The notes under the pieces: model-generated
Databases searched by the model: none
The model's input: only the letters and a program-made list of their open reading frames with translations
What the model was told of the DNA's origin: nothing
Position numbers and translations under genes: made by a program
NCBI RefSeq assembly: GCF_018607995.1
Contig: NZ_JABBAL010000017.1
Coordinates: 1-64,000, forward strand
Source of the DNA: Planktotalea sp.
GTDB taxonomy: Bacteria > Pseudomonadota > Alphaproteobacteria > Rhodobacterales > Rhodobacteraceae
DNA length: 64,000 nt
Direction: 5' to 3'
In this document: positions 18,933-29,254 of the stretch, piece after piece
Position numbering within the stretch: position 1 is the stretch's first letter
Layout of the letters: each line of letters begins with the position of its first letter

Positions 18933-20054
18933 ATGCAGAGTTTTGATATCGCAGTCATCGGCGCTGGTATTGCCGGAGCCTCTGTCGCGGCGCGTTTGAC
19001 GCAAGCGGGTAAACGGGTTGTTCTGTGTGAGATGGAAAACCAAGCGGGCTATCACACGACCGGTCGTTCCGCCGCAATTTTTGCGCCTACTTACGGCCCT
19101 ACGGTGATCCGTGCCCTTGCCCGTGCCTCGCAGTCGTTTTTCGAAAATCCCCCTGAGAAGTTTAGCGATGGGCCACTATTTTCCCCGCGCCAAATCATGA
19201 TGATCTCTCGCGCGGATCAAACCGCCGCTTTGGATAAGTTGATTGCGCAAATGGGAGACGATCCAACCGTCAGTGTTGTCGATGAACCCGGCTTGCGCGA
19301 GATTAATCCACTGGTGCGTAAGGGTTATGCAAGTGCTGCTTTTCTTGATCATGCGGGGCAAGAAATTGACGTCAGCGCTTTGCATCAAGGGTTCTTGCGT
19401 CAATTCAAAAGTGGTGGCGGCACAGTGATGTTGAAGACCGAAGTTCTGGCGCTTGCGCAGCACAGCACCCACTGGCGTATAACCACAAAGGACCGTGACA
19501 TCGAAGCTGGCATCGTCGTGAACGCTGCTGGTGCATGGGCAGATAAGCTTGGTCAAATGGTTGAGGCAGAGCACATTGGCTTGCTGCCCAAGCGACGCAC
19601 GGCTGCGATGATTGCAGCACCGCATAAGCTTGGACCAGATTTCCCGATGACCATCGATATTGAAGAGCAATTCTATATTAAGCCCGACGCGGGGCGTTTA
19701 TTAATCTCGCCCGCGGATGAAACCCTGTCTGCCCCTTGCGACGCACAGCCCGAAGAGTTGGATATCGCCATCTGCGTGGATCGCATCGAGAAAGCGTTCG
19801 ATCTCAGCGTGCGCAGGATTGAAAGCAAATGGGCAGGGCTTCGCAGTTTTGTCGCTGACGGAGCGCCCGTCACAGGGTTTTCGCAACGCGTTGATGGGTT
19901 CTATTGGCTCGCAGGTCAGGGTGGTTACGGCATTCAAACGGCACCAGCGTTAAGCGCCTATGCAGCTTGTGAAATACTTGGGGAAGCGCCCGCGGCAGAG
20001 CTGGCCTTAGCAGGCGTCGATCCAAATGACCTTATGGTTACACGTTTGTCTTAA
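18933..20054 (+). CDS. FAD-dependent oxidoreductase (DAO family)
   Basis: IAVIGAGIAGASVAARL, VVNAAGAWADKLGQM, FYWLAGQGGYGIQTAPALS. Confidence 0.85.
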   Translation: MQSFDIAVIGAGIAGASVAARLTQAGKRVVLCEMENQAGYHTTGRSAAIFAPTYGPTVIRALARASQSFFENPPEKFSDGPLFSPRQIMMISRADQTAALDKLIAQMGDDPTVSVVDEPGLREINPLVRKGYASAAFLDHAGQEIDVSALHQGFLRQFKSGGGTVMLKTEVLALAQHSTHWRITTKDRDIEAGIVVNAAGAWADKLGQMVEAEHIGLLPKRRTAAMIAAPHKLGPDFPMTIDIEEQFYIKPDAGRLLISPADETLSAPCDAQPEELDIAICVDRIEKAFDLSVRRIESKWAGLRSFVADGAPVTGFSQRVDGFYWLAGQGGYGIQTAPALSAYAACEILGEAPAAELALAGVDPNDLMVTRLS

Positions 20055-21307
20055 TTGCTTGCTTGCACCACATTGACAATACCCGCGTTGCGATACCATT
20101 TCACGATTTTCGCGCGATCCTCTTCGGGCAGCTCTGTAATATTCGCGGGCGGCATCGCGTGGGACACCCCCGCTTGCAAATAAATCTCACGCGCAGCACG
20201 CGCGATATCATAGCGCGTCTCTAAAAAAACGCCTTTCGGGGCCCAACGGATACCGTCCCAGCTTGGCTCTCGACCATGACACATGGAACAACGCCCCAAC
20301 ACAATATTCTCCACCTCTTCATAACCAGCAGAGGCCACCAACATCTCTTGATGCGCCGACAATGGCTGGGCCTCAGCCACATCATAATCCTGATCCCATG
20401 TGTTGGCTGTACTAAGCCACGCGATGATGATTATCAAAACCACGGTCACAGCCCAGGTCCAGTTCGGACCCTTCCCCGTGGAATGCAGCGTGTTGAAATA
20501 ATGGCGGATCGTAACGCCCGTAAGGAAAATCAGCGACGCGATGACCCAAGAATACTGCGTCCCGAATGCCAAAGGATAATGGTTCGAGAGCATTAGAAAA
20601 ATCACAGGCAACGTCAGATAGTTGTTATGTGTACTGCGCAATTTCGCGATCTTGCCGTACTTTGCATCCGGCGTGCGACCAGCCTTGAGGTCCGCGACAA
20701 CAATGCGCTGGTTTGGCATGATGATAAAGAAAACATTCGCTGTCATGATCGTCGCTGTGAACGCACCCAGATGCAAAAGTGCGGCGCGGCCAGTAAAGAC
20801 CTCGTTGTATCCCCATGCCATCACAACGAGGATTACAAAAAGCAAAACCATCAAAAGCGTCGGCGTGTCGCCAAGCTTTGATTTGCACATGAAATCATAC
20901 GCAATCCAACCGATCGTCAAAGAGCCCGCAGAAATCACGATCGCCATGAACACCGACAAGTCGGCTTTCGCGAGGTCGATCAGGAATAGCTCCGCACCAG
21001 CCCAATAAACAATCATCAACAAAGCCGCGCCAGAGACCCAAGTGATATAGCTCTGCCATTTGTGCCAGATCAGATGCTCCGGCATGTTTTCAGGAGCAAC
21101 AAGGTACTTTTGAATGTGGTAAAACCCGCCCCCATGCACTTGCCATTCTTCGCCAAAAACACCCTCGGGCGCATGCGACGCTTTACGCAAACCGAGGTCC
21201 AAAGCGATGAAAAAGAACGACGCACCAATCCACGCCATAGCCGTGATCACATGAAGCCAACGCACTACAAACGCGATCCAATCCCAGAGTATTGCAAAAT
21301 CATACAT
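20051..21307 (-). CDS. puuD: Membrane-bound urate hydroxylase with C-terminal cytochrome c domain
   Basis: Multi-TM DUF989-like N-terminus (VRWLHVITAMAWIGASFFFIALD) plus heme motif CSMCH; adjacent to uraH/puuE/allA. Confidence 0.85.
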   Translation of the reverse strand: MYDFAILWDWIAFVVRWLHVITAMAWIGASFFFIALDLGLRKASHAPEGVFGEEWQVHGGGFYHIQKYLVAPENMPEHLIWHKWQSYITWVSGAALLMIVYWAGAELFLIDLAKADLSVFMAIVISAGSLTIGWIAYDFMCKSKLGDTPTLLMVLLFVILVVMAWGYNEVFTGRAALLHLGAFTATIMTANVFFIIMPNQRIVVADLKAGRTPDAKYGKIAKLRSTHNNYLTLPVIFLMLSNHYPLAFGTQYSWVIASLIFLTGVTIRHYFNTLHSTGKGPNWTWAVTVVLIIIIAWLSTANTWDQDYDVAEAQPLSAHQEMLVASAGYEEVENIVLGRCSMCHGREPSWDGIRWAPKGVFLETRYDIARAAREIYLQAGVSHAMPPANITELPEEDRAKIVKWYRNAGIVNVVQASN

Positions 21308-21403
21308 TGATGCTGTCTCCTTATCCTTGGCGCCAGACTATCCACCCAGCTATTTTTCCGCTATAATTTGCATTTTACAAAGAGTGTCAAAAATAGCCAA
21401 ACA

Positions 21404-22309
21404 ATGTCTTACTTCGATAACCTTCGCACCTTTGTGCGTATTTACGAGCTTGGCAGCATGTCCGCCGCCGCACGCGATCAGCGTATCTCACCTGCTGTCA
21501 CCTCCGCGCGCATCTCGCAACTGGAATCCCACCTTGGTGTGCGCCTGTTCCAACGCACCACGCGCTCTTTGACCCCAACCGAGCAAGGCCGCATATTCTA
21601 CGATGGCGCATGTGCAGTTCTGGAAGCGGTTGAAGTTGCCGAAGCAGGCGTGGGCGACGCTACAAAAAACCCGCGTGGCACGTTGCATATCGCCGCGCCT
21701 TTGGGGGTTGGTCGTCGCTTGATTGCACCGAATGTCCCGGAGTTCACGCGGGAGTTTCCACTCGTTGATGTCCGCCTACGCATGAGTGACCGCAAGATCG
21801 ACCTCACAGCCGAAGGTCTCGACATTGCGTTTTTCCTAGGGCGTCCAGAGGATTCCAACCTGCGCATCCGCAAAATCGCCGATTGTGAGCGTGTCCTCTG
21901 CGCCGCCCCTTCCTACATTGCCGAGAATGGTCATCCTAGATCAGGTGCCGAAATTGATCGCGGCCAACACAACTGCCTCAACCTTCGCTTCCCCGGCGCG
22001 CGCGAATTCCAATGGGAGCTTTCCACCTCCGATGGCCCCCGCAAATTCGACGTCCAAGGCCGTTTCGAGTGTGACGACAGCGATGTTCTCACCGATTGGG
22101 CCTTGCAAGGTGCTGGCATCGCTTTGCGCCCCGTATTCGAGATCGCGCAACATTTGGAGTCGGGCGCTTTGGTCACGGTTGTAGAGGACACCCCTCCCCT
22201 GCCTGTACAAATGGCGTGTTTGTATACGCACCGTAGGCATCAGGATCCGAAGGCACGCTTGTTTATGGAATTCATGATCGAGCGGATGGAGGGGGCTGTG
22301 AAGGGGTGA
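21404..22309 (+). CDS. LysR-family transcriptional regulator
   Basis: MSYFDNLRTFVRIYELGSMSAAARDQRISPAVTSARISQLESHLGVRLFQRTTRSLTPTEQG. Confidence 0.9.
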   Translation: MSYFDNLRTFVRIYELGSMSAAARDQRISPAVTSARISQLESHLGVRLFQRTTRSLTPTEQGRIFYDGACAVLEAVEVAEAGVGDATKNPRGTLHIAAPLGVGRRLIAPNVPEFTREFPLVDVRLRMSDRKIDLTAEGLDIAFFLGRPEDSNLRIRKIADCERVLCAAPSYIAENGHPRSGAEIDRGQHNCLNLRFPGAREFQWELSTSDGPRKFDVQGRFECDDSDVLTDWALQGAGIALRPVFEIAQHLESGALVTVVEDTPPLPVQMACLYTHRRHQDPKARLFMEFMIERMEGAVKG

Positions 22310-22332
22310 ACGAACCGCACTTTAGAACCTTC

Positions 22333-22686
22333 CTAGCTGCCTCGATACGTAGAATATCCATAAGGCGAGAGCAGAAGTGGCACATGATAATGCGCCTCTT
22401 CGTTCATGCCAAAGCGGATCGGCACTTGGCCCAAGAACATCGGGTCATCCGTAACGCCACATTCATCACGCAAATACTCTTCTGCGAAGAATATCAGCTC
22501 GTAAGTGCCAATTTTAAAATCGCTCTCAGGCAGGATCGGCGTGTCCGTGCGACCGTCTGCATTGGTTACTCTCTCAGCGATCTTCTTGTGCGAATTGCCA
22601 GACACGCGATACAGCGCGATTTTGATACGAGCGGCAGGGCAACCGCGCGCTGTATCCAAAACATGTGTCGTCAAATATCCAGCCAT
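22333..22686 (-). CDS. uraH: 5-hydroxyisourate hydrolase
   Basis: Transthyretin-like: MAGYLTTHVLDTARGCPAARIKIALYRV ... C-terminal HYHVPLLLSPYGYSTYRGS. Confidence 0.93.
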   Translation of the reverse strand: MAGYLTTHVLDTARGCPAARIKIALYRVSGNSHKKIAERVTNADGRTDTPILPESDFKIGTYELIFFAEEYLRDECGVTDDPMFLGQVPIRFGMNEEAHYHVPLLLSPYGYSTYRGS

Positions 22687-22831
22687 CGCAGTTACTCCTC
22701 GAATTTCTTGCTAAACTTGCCTGTTTGTCTATCACAGCGAAAGTTTGATCAATCCGATAGTGCATTCTGCTTTTTTTGAAAAAACTTTTTGATCTTCTGG
22801 TTTATCAGAGGGAAACTAGGAGAAGACTGCA

Positions 22832-24229
22832 ATGACTCGTTACCCGCGTGATATGCAAGGTTATGGCGCGACGCCACCGGTCGCGAATTGGCCCAATGGT
22901 GCAAAAATCGCAGTGCAAATCGTGATGAACTACGAGGAGGGCGGCGAGAATAATATCCTCCATGGCGATGCTGCGTCTGAGGCATTCCTCTCCGAAATCG
23001 TCGGGGCTGCCGCTTGGCCAAATCAGCGTCATTGGAACATGGAAAGCATCTATGAATACGGCGCGCGCGCAGGGTTCTGGCGCCTCCATCGTTTGCTGGA
23101 AAACACCCCTATCACCGTTTACGGCGTCGCAACCGCCCTCGCCCGCGCCCCTGCTCAAGTGCGCGCGATGAAGGACGCAGGTTGGGAAATCGCCAGCCAT
23201 GGTCTTAAGTGGATTGAGTACAAAGACGCGAGCGCCGAAGACGAAAACGCAGACATGATAGAGGCCATCCGCCTGCACACAGAAGTCGTCGGCGAGGCCC
23301 CGCGCGGCTGGTACACAGGGCGCTGTTCTTGCAACACAACTCAGCTTGCTGCTGAAAATGGCTCTTTCAAATACGTCGCTGACTCCATCGCGGATGATGT
23401 GCCTTATTGGATGGAATTCGGCGAACACGATCAGCTCGTTGTGCCCTACACGATGGACGCCAACGATATGCGCTTCGCCACGCCGCAAGGCTTCAACACA
23501 GGCGCGCATTTCTTTGAATATCTAAAAGCCAGTTTCGATGTGCTCTACGCGGAAGGTGGGCGCATGATGTCGATTGGCTTGCACTGCCGCCTCATGGGAC
23601 GCCCCGGTCGCGCGCAGGCGCTTCAACAGTTCCTTGAATATGCCAACAGCCACGAGGATGTGTGGTTCGCCACACGCGAGCAAATTGCGGATCACTGGGC
23701 GGCACAAAACCCCCATGTGCGTTACGCGCGTCCTTCCGAGATGAGCCGCGAAACTTTTGTCACCAAATTTGGCTCCATCTTTGAGCATTCCCATTGGATC
23801 GCCGAAGGCGCGTTTGAGCTAGAATTAGGCCGCACCCATGACACAGCCATCGGCCTGCACAACGCGCTTTGCCGTATCTTCAGAAGCGCTACCGAAGAAC
23901 AACGCCTTGGCGTGCTGACCGCACACCCTGATCTTGCTGGTAAACTCGCGCAGGCCAAATCGCTCACAGCAGAAAGCACGTCAGAGCAAGCTGCTGCAGG
24001 GCTTGATTTCCTCACTGAAGAAGAAAAATTCACCTTCACCAAACTCAATTCTGAGTACGTCACGAAACACGGCTTTCCATTCATCATCGCCGTGCGCGAT
24101 CATGACAAGGCGAGCATCCTTGACGCCTTCAACCGACGCATCAACAACGACCGCGACACGGAATTCAAAGAGGCCTGCAAGCAGGTCGAACGCATCGCCG
24201 ACTTCCGCCTGATGGATATCCTGCCGTGA
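22832..24229 (+). CDS. Bifunctional allantoinase (PuuE-type)/OHCU decarboxylase (UraD) fusion
   Basis: N-terminal polysaccharide-deacetylase-like allantoinase (RYPRDMQGYGATPPVANWPNGAKIAVQIVMNYEEGGE) and C-terminal UraD domain (LGVLTAHPDLAGKLA...HGFPFIIAVRDHDKASILDAFNRRINNDRDTEFKEACKQVERIADFRL). Confidence 0.92.
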   Translation: MTRYPRDMQGYGATPPVANWPNGAKIAVQIVMNYEEGGENNILHGDAASEAFLSEIVGAAAWPNQRHWNMESIYEYGARAGFWRLHRLLENTPITVYGVATALARAPAQVRAMKDAGWEIASHGLKWIEYKDASAEDENADMIEAIRLHTEVVGEAPRGWYTGRCSCNTTQLAAENGSFKYVADSIADDVPYWMEFGEHDQLVVPYTMDANDMRFATPQGFNTGAHFFEYLKASFDVLYAEGGRMMSIGLHCRLMGRPGRAQALQQFLEYANSHEDVWFATREQIADHWAAQNPHVRYARPSEMSRETFVTKFGSIFEHSHWIAEGAFELELGRTHDTAIGLHNALCRIFRSATEEQRLGVLTAHPDLAGKLAQAKSLTAESTSEQAAAGLDFLTEEEKFTFTKLNSEYVTKHGFPFIIAVRDHDKASILDAFNRRINNDRDTEFKEACKQVERIADFRLMDILP

Positions 24230-24714
24230 GCATGCAGATGCAAATCCAGCAAATCACCAAAGAGGCTTTCGCGCCATTTGGCGATCTGATCGACTGCACC
24301 GGTGACCCCGACATGATCATCAATTTGGGCAAATGTGGCCGCTACCATGACCGCGCGCAGATGGACTTTGGCACAGGGCGCGCTGGTCTTAGTTTCTTCA
24401 AGGCAAAAATTCGCACGCTGCCTTATGAATTCAATCTGGTCGAGCGTCATCCGCTCGGCAGCCAAGCCTTCATTCCGATGAGCGAACATGGTTTCCTCGT
24501 TATCGTCGCACCTGATGAGAACGGCACACCCGGCGCGCCCATCGCATTCGAGACACAACCCGGACAAGGCATCAACTTTCACAAAGGCACATGGCACGGC
24601 GTGCTTACACCGCTCGCAGGCACAGGACAGTTCGCCGTTGTTGATCGCATAGGTGATGGAAAGAATTTGAAAGAATTTTTGCTCCAGACCCCACATATTG
24701 TGGTAAGGGGCTAA
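24226..24714 (+). CDS. allA: Ureidoglycolate lyase
   Basis: FAPFGDLID, FKAKIRTLPYEFNLVERHPLGSQAFIPM, FHKGTWHGVLTPL. Confidence 0.9.
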   Translation: MSMQMQIQQITKEAFAPFGDLIDCTGDPDMIINLGKCGRYHDRAQMDFGTGRAGLSFFKAKIRTLPYEFNLVERHPLGSQAFIPMSEHGFLVIVAPDENGTPGAPIAFETQPGQGINFHKGTWHGVLTPLAGTGQFAVVDRIGDGKNLKEFLLQTPHIVVRG

Positions 24715-24769
24715 ATAAGGACCGACGCAGAAGCGGTCTACACTCACAGCTAAGAAGGGGAGAATACCA

Positions 24770-26098
24770 ATGGCTGATACTTCACTGGGCGCATACAGCG
24801 ACCCAAATACCACTCCACCAATGGGCCAAGCCATTCCGCTTGGCGCGCAGCACGTTTTGGCGATGTTTGCGTCGAACGTCACACCATCCATCATCGTTGC
24901 AGGTGCCGCTGGCCTAGCATTTGGTAGCGCAGAGCAAGTTTACCTGATCCAAATGGCTATGCTGTTTGCGGGTATCGCGACGCTCTTCCAAACAGTTGGC
25001 GTCGGCCCAATCGGTGCACGTTTGCCAATTATGCAAGGTACGAGCTTTGCATTTGTTGGTGTTCTTGCTGGCATCGCGGCGACGCAAGGTCTTGGAGTTG
25101 CGCTCACAGCCTGCATCATCGGCGGCGTGATCCACTTCTTGCTTGGCTCTGTTATTCAACACTTGCGTTTCTTGTTCCCACCACTCGTGACAGGTCTCGT
25201 TATTCTGGCAATCGGCCTCTACCTTATCCCAGTCGCGATCAAATATGCAGCGGGCGGCGCGGCATCGTTCCAGATGGAAGCAGAAAGCTTCGGCTCGCTC
25301 AAGCATTGGTCCGTTGCACTGACGGTGATCATAGTAAGCCTCGTGCTTAAATTCTTCACCAAAGGCATCCTGTCCATGGCCGCGATCCTCATCGGTCTCT
25401 TGGCTGGCTACACGCTCGCGTTTGCACTGGGCATGGTGAACTTCGCAGCCGTTGACAAAGCAAACTGGATCACATCCATTCAGCCGCTTCCTTATGGTTT
25501 TGAGTTCAACCTTGGAGCAGTCATCGCTGTAACACTTGTTTCCATCGTCTCCGCGATTGAAACAGTGGGCGACGCATCCGCGACAACCAAAGCAGGTGCA
25601 GGTCGTGAAGCCACCGACAAAGAGATCGCAGGCGCAACATACGCCGATGGTCTGGGTACGGCAGTTGCTGGCGTGTTCGGTGGTCTTCCAAACACATCCT
25701 TCAGCCAGAACGTCGGCATCATCGGTATGACAGGAGTGATGTCGCGTCACGTTGTGACCATTGCTGGTGCGATCATGATCGTCTGTGGCTTGGTTCCAAA
25801 GATCGGTGCGATCATCGCGTCCATGCCTTTGCCAGTTCTTGGCGGCGGTGTGATCGTGATGTTCGGTATGGTTGCAGCCGCTGGCCTTAACGTTCTTGCA
25901 GAAGAGAAGATGACGCGTCGCACGATGATCATCATCGCTGTGAGCCTTGCGGTTGGTTTGGGTCTGAACCTTGTTCCAACTGCTGTTCAGTATTTGCCAG
26001 GCGTTGTGAAAACACTCGCAACATCTGCAGTTGCTCCGACCGCGCTTATGGCGATTGTTCTGAACTTGGTTCTGCCAAAGGACATGGACGAAGCATAA
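24770..26098 (+). CDS. Nucleobase:cation symporter-2 family uracil/xanthine/urate permease
   Basis: QHVLAMFASNVTPSIIVAGAAGL, ETVGDASATTKAG, GVFGGLPNTSFSQNVGIIGMTGVMSRHV. Confidence 0.92.
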   Translation: MADTSLGAYSDPNTTPPMGQAIPLGAQHVLAMFASNVTPSIIVAGAAGLAFGSAEQVYLIQMAMLFAGIATLFQTVGVGPIGARLPIMQGTSFAFVGVLAGIAATQGLGVALTACIIGGVIHFLLGSVIQHLRFLFPPLVTGLVILAIGLYLIPVAIKYAAGGAASFQMEAESFGSLKHWSVALTVIIVSLVLKFFTKGILSMAAILIGLLAGYTLAFALGMVNFAAVDKANWITSIQPLPYGFEFNLGAVIAVTLVSIVSAIETVGDASATTKAGAGREATDKEIAGATYADGLGTAVAGVFGGLPNTSFSQNVGIIGMTGVMSRHVVTIAGAIMIVCGLVPKIGAIIASMPLPVLGGGVIVMFGMVAAAGLNVLAEEKMTRRTMIIIAVSLAVGLGLNLVPTAVQYLPGVVKTLATSAVAPTALMAIVLNLVLPKDMDEA

Positions 26099-26127
26099 GC
26101 TTTCACCACTCACAAACCACTTTGAAA

Positions 26128-26155
26128 AGGCGCTCTATTTCGGAGCGCCTTTTTG
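26128..26155 (+). terminator. Rho-independent terminator after the permease gene
   Basis: AGGCGCTC TATTTCG GAGCGCCT followed by TTTTG. Confidence 0.8.
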
Positions 26156-26206
26156 CTTTTCCATTAAACTTTGATAGGTACGAGACATCAACTTTTGAGA
26201 AGCTAT

Positions 26207-26719
26207 ATGAAAAAATTCACATTCACTATCGCAACCCTAATCGCCCTGCAAACCCCTGCAATTGCCGAAAGTTCATTCTGCACAAATGTTGCCACTGATT
26301 TTGATGTCCCAACTGAACTCGCCAAGCGCCCCGGCAAAGTTACACTCCGCGACAACGGTGCTGCGTTTTGGCTGACGACTGATCTGATACTGCTGTCCGT
26401 TGAAGCCGGTTTCTATGACACCAAAGCCAACGTCGTTACATTCTAGGACGACGACCAACCTTCCCTTGCCGACTTCAAAACCCTGTGCCGTAGAACCGCG
26501 ACCAAGTGCTCGATCTGCCTTATGGACGATAGGCATACGGTTATCTTTGAAGATAGTTTTGAACACATGGGATCTGCGATCCACCGCATGAACTATTACA
26601 CGCCTCAAACCTGTCTCAAAACGCGCGCCATTGCGCCCCCAAAAGAACGCGACTGGTTGAGACCCTCGCTTACTGATCTGATAGATGCAATTGAAGCCGA
26701 CGTTTTCCCACCCTGTTGA
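26207..26719 (+). pseudogene. Secreted hypothetical protein interrupted by an in-frame TAG
   Basis: MKKFTFTIATLIALQTPAIAESSFC... to TAG at 26444-26446; the same frame continues DDDQPSLADFKTLCRRTATKCSICLMDDRHTVIFED...DVFPPC to 26719. Confidence 0.65.
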
Positions 26720-26738
26720 TCGACGAAAAGGCCACGCT

Positions 26739-27038
26739 ATGAATGATATCAAAGACGCTCTTGCAGAGCTTGTTGGCGAAATCGCACCCGATGTGCGCCT
26801 TGCCCCCAAGTACGGTGGCCACGTCATGTGTCCCAATGAGGGAGATGACAAAACCTTTGTTGGCGGGATCTTCACCTACAAGGACCACGTTTCTTTGGAG
26901 TTCTCCAAAGGTGTAGATTTGGACGATCCTGATGGTGTGCTTGAAGGGTCAGGTAAACTGCGCCGCCATCTCAAGTTATATCAATTGCAAGATGTCGCCG
27001 ACAAAAACGTTGCTTTTTTCCTGATGCAGGTGCTTTAG
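26739..27038 (+). CDS. DUF1801-like small protein
   Basis: LAPKYGGHVMC...KDHVSLEFSKGVDLDDPDGVLEGSGKLRRHLKLYQLQDV. Confidence 0.65.
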   Translation: MNDIKDALAELVGEIAPDVRLAPKYGGHVMCPNEGDDKTFVGGIFTYKDHVSLEFSKGVDLDDPDGVLEGSGKLRRHLKLYQLQDVADKNVAFFLMQVL

Positions 27039-28000
27039 AAATCAACCTCGATCGCAACACCCTGCTCGATCGCCATGCGCACAATCGCTGCAGAAACCGC
27101 AAGGTCTTGCAAGCCCACACCCGTGCCATCAAACAGCGTGATCTCATCGTCCGATGTACGGCCCTCGTGCGTGCCGTTGATCACCGCGCCTATCTGCGTG
27201 ACATCACTCTCAGCGATCAAACCCTCAGCAATCGCGTGCTGCGCTTCGCCGATAGAGACGGACTGCGCCACCTCATCTGTGAACACGCGCGCCCTTTCGA
27301 GCAACGCCGCCTCAACCTCTTGCTTGCCTTTGGTGTCAGTCCCCATGCAAGCGATATGCGTGCCCGCACTAATATGATCCGTCATAATCGTTGGCTCAAA
27401 GGTAGAAGTGATTGAAATCACAACATCCGCTTCACCAAGGCCATCGAGTTCGACTGCTTCAAACGGAACACCGGCCTCGTTGGCAACCTTCTCGATATTG
27501 GGCAACATTTCGGGATGATAGTTCCAGCCAATCACCTTCTCAAACTCCCGTTGCTCCAACGCAGCGCGCAGTTGAAACGTCGCTTGATGTCCAGCGCCTA
27601 CCATGCCCATCACTTTGGCATCCCTGCGTGCCAAGTGCTTGATCGACACAGACGATGCCGCCGCTGTCCTCAAAGCCGTCAGATAATTCCCTCCAACCAT
27701 CGCCGCGACTTTGCCCGTGTCAGGATCAAATAGAACCACCGTCGACTGGTGATTGATCAACCCGCGCTTCTCCAAATTATGCGGCCAATACCCACCAGCT
27801 TTCAAACCAAGCGATCCACCAACACCATCAAAACCACCCTTAAAGCCATAAAGCGCATCCTCATGCCCAATCGCTTCACGGATCACAGGAAAATTATACG
27901 CATCGCCCGCTGCCATCGCCGCGAACACATTCTCAACCGCTTCAAACGACGCATCCCGCGTCAACAAATCTGCAATTTCTCGCTCCGGTACGATCCACAT
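27035..28000 (-). CDS. bhcD: Iminosuccinate reductase of the beta-hydroxyaspartate cycle (ornithine cyclodeaminase family)
   Basis: OCD/mu-crystallin family (MGMVGAGHQATFQLRAALEQREFEKVIGWNY); fourth gene of a syntenic bhcABCD set. Confidence 0.85.
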   Translation of the reverse strand: MWIVPEREIADLLTRDASFEAVENVFAAMAAGDAYNFPVIREAIGHEDALYGFKGGFDGVGGSLGLKAGGYWPHNLEKRGLINHQSTVVLFDPDTGKVAAMVGGNYLTALRTAAASSVSIKHLARRDAKVMGMVGAGHQATFQLRAALEQREFEKVIGWNYHPEMLPNIEKVANEAGVPFEAVELDGLGEADVVISITSTFEPTIMTDHISAGTHIACMGTDTKGKQEVEAALLERARVFTDEVAQSVSIGEAQHAIAEGLIAESDVTQIGAVINGTHEGRTSDDEITLFDGTGVGLQDLAVSAAIVRMAIEQGVAIEVDF

Positions 28001-28081
28001 ATGCTCTTCCTATTTACATAAATATCCTGAGGGTGTGGGGGCTAGCCCCCACTTCGGTCGGATTGCTTTAGCAATTCGAAA

Positions 28082-29242
28082 TCAAAACGCTTTCCCGCGC
28101 GCAGACACAGGCCAAAGCGTTTCAACCTTGCCACCGCGCACGGCCACATACCAATCATGCACATTACACGTCGGATCACAGTGGCCGGGCACCAACTTAA
28201 GCTTGTCGTTCACCTTTAAAACCCCATCAGGATCACCAACAACCCCATGCTCATCGGAACATTTTAGATATTCGACATCGTCGCGCCCAAACACAGTGGG
28301 CAAACCACTATCCACCGATTGCGCTTTGAGACCTGCATCGACAATCGCTTTGTCGGCTTTGGAGTGGCTCATCACAGTCGTCAAGATAAACAACGCATTC
28401 TCCCACTCGCCCTCGTCAATACGCTTTCCGTCTTTGTCCAAAATTCGCCCATAGTCCGCATCCATAAATGCATACGAACCACATTGAAGCTCATTGAACG
28501 CACCAGAGTTGCTCTCGAAGTAGTAGGAACCAGTCCCGCCTCCGCCAATGATGTCGCACTCAAGACCAACGGCCTTCAAACCCGCCAAAGCATCCTCCAC
28601 CATGCCAATTGCAACACCCGTCTTCTCACTACGATCCGCATAGGAATCCATGTGCTGCATTGCACCTTGGTAGGCTTGAATGCCCGCAAATTTCAGACCA
28701 TCAGCTGCATCAATCATCTTGGCAATCTCAACAACGGCCTCAGTCGTCGTCACGCCACACCGCCCAGCGCCGCAGTCAATCTCAACCAATGCTTCGATTT
28801 GCGTCCCATGCTTCACAGCCGCCGCAGACAGATCAGCAACATTCGCTGGATCGTCCACACAACACAGCACACGCGCACCAAACTTGGGCATGCGTGCCAA
28901 GCGGTCGATCTTCGCCAGATCCGTCACTTGGTTGGAGACCATCACATCCTTGATGCCACCACGCGCAAACACTTCCGCTTCAGACACTTTCTGACAGCAA
29001 ACACCACACGCGCCGCCGAGGCTCTCTTGCAGCTTCGCCACATCTACAGACTTGTGCATTTTGCCATGCACACGGTGCCGCATCCCGTGCGCTTTCGCAT
29101 AATCGCCCATCTTCTTGATGTTGCGCTCTAGCGCGTCCAAGTCCAGAACGAGCGCCGGCGTTTGAATATCAGCGGCGTCCATGCCCGGCACTGCGGGAAC
29201 ATCGTAGCCAACTTCCAACTCATCGAAATTGATATCTTTCAT
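28082..29242 (-). CDS. bhcC: Beta-hydroxyaspartate aldolase (D-threonine aldolase family)
   Basis: DIQTPALVLDLDALERNIKKMGDYAKAHGMRHRVHGKMHKS, IGGGGTGSYYFES; bhc synteny. Confidence 0.85.
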   Translation of the reverse strand: MKDINFDELEVGYDVPAVPGMDAADIQTPALVLDLDALERNIKKMGDYAKAHGMRHRVHGKMHKSVDVAKLQESLGGACGVCCQKVSEAEVFARGGIKDVMVSNQVTDLAKIDRLARMPKFGARVLCCVDDPANVADLSAAAVKHGTQIEALVEIDCGAGRCGVTTTEAVVEIAKMIDAADGLKFAGIQAYQGAMQHMDSYADRSEKTGVAIGMVEDALAGLKAVGLECDIIGGGGTGSYYFESNSGAFNELQCGSYAFMDADYGRILDKDGKRIDEGEWENALFILTTVMSHSKADKAIVDAGLKAQSVDSGLPTVFGRDDVEYLKCSDEHGVVGDPDGVLKVNDKLKLVPGHCDPTCNVHDWYVAVRGGKVETLWPVSARGKAF

Positions 29243-29254
29243 GGGATCATCTCC

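Noticed and set aside
24914-26113. 399 aa minus-strand ORF opposite the nucleobase permease
   Set aside because: Extremely Cys/His/Asn-rich, no motifs; shadow of a hydrophobic permease on the other strand.
26444-26446. Recoding (e.g. pyrrolysine or selenocysteine) to explain the in-frame TAG
   Set aside because: Stop type differs in the other broken genes (TAA, frameshift) and no recoding element or machinery is visible; mutation or sequence error is simpler.
28319-29131. 270 aa plus-strand ORF opposite bhcC
   Set aside because: His/Arg-rich antisense of a recognised gene.
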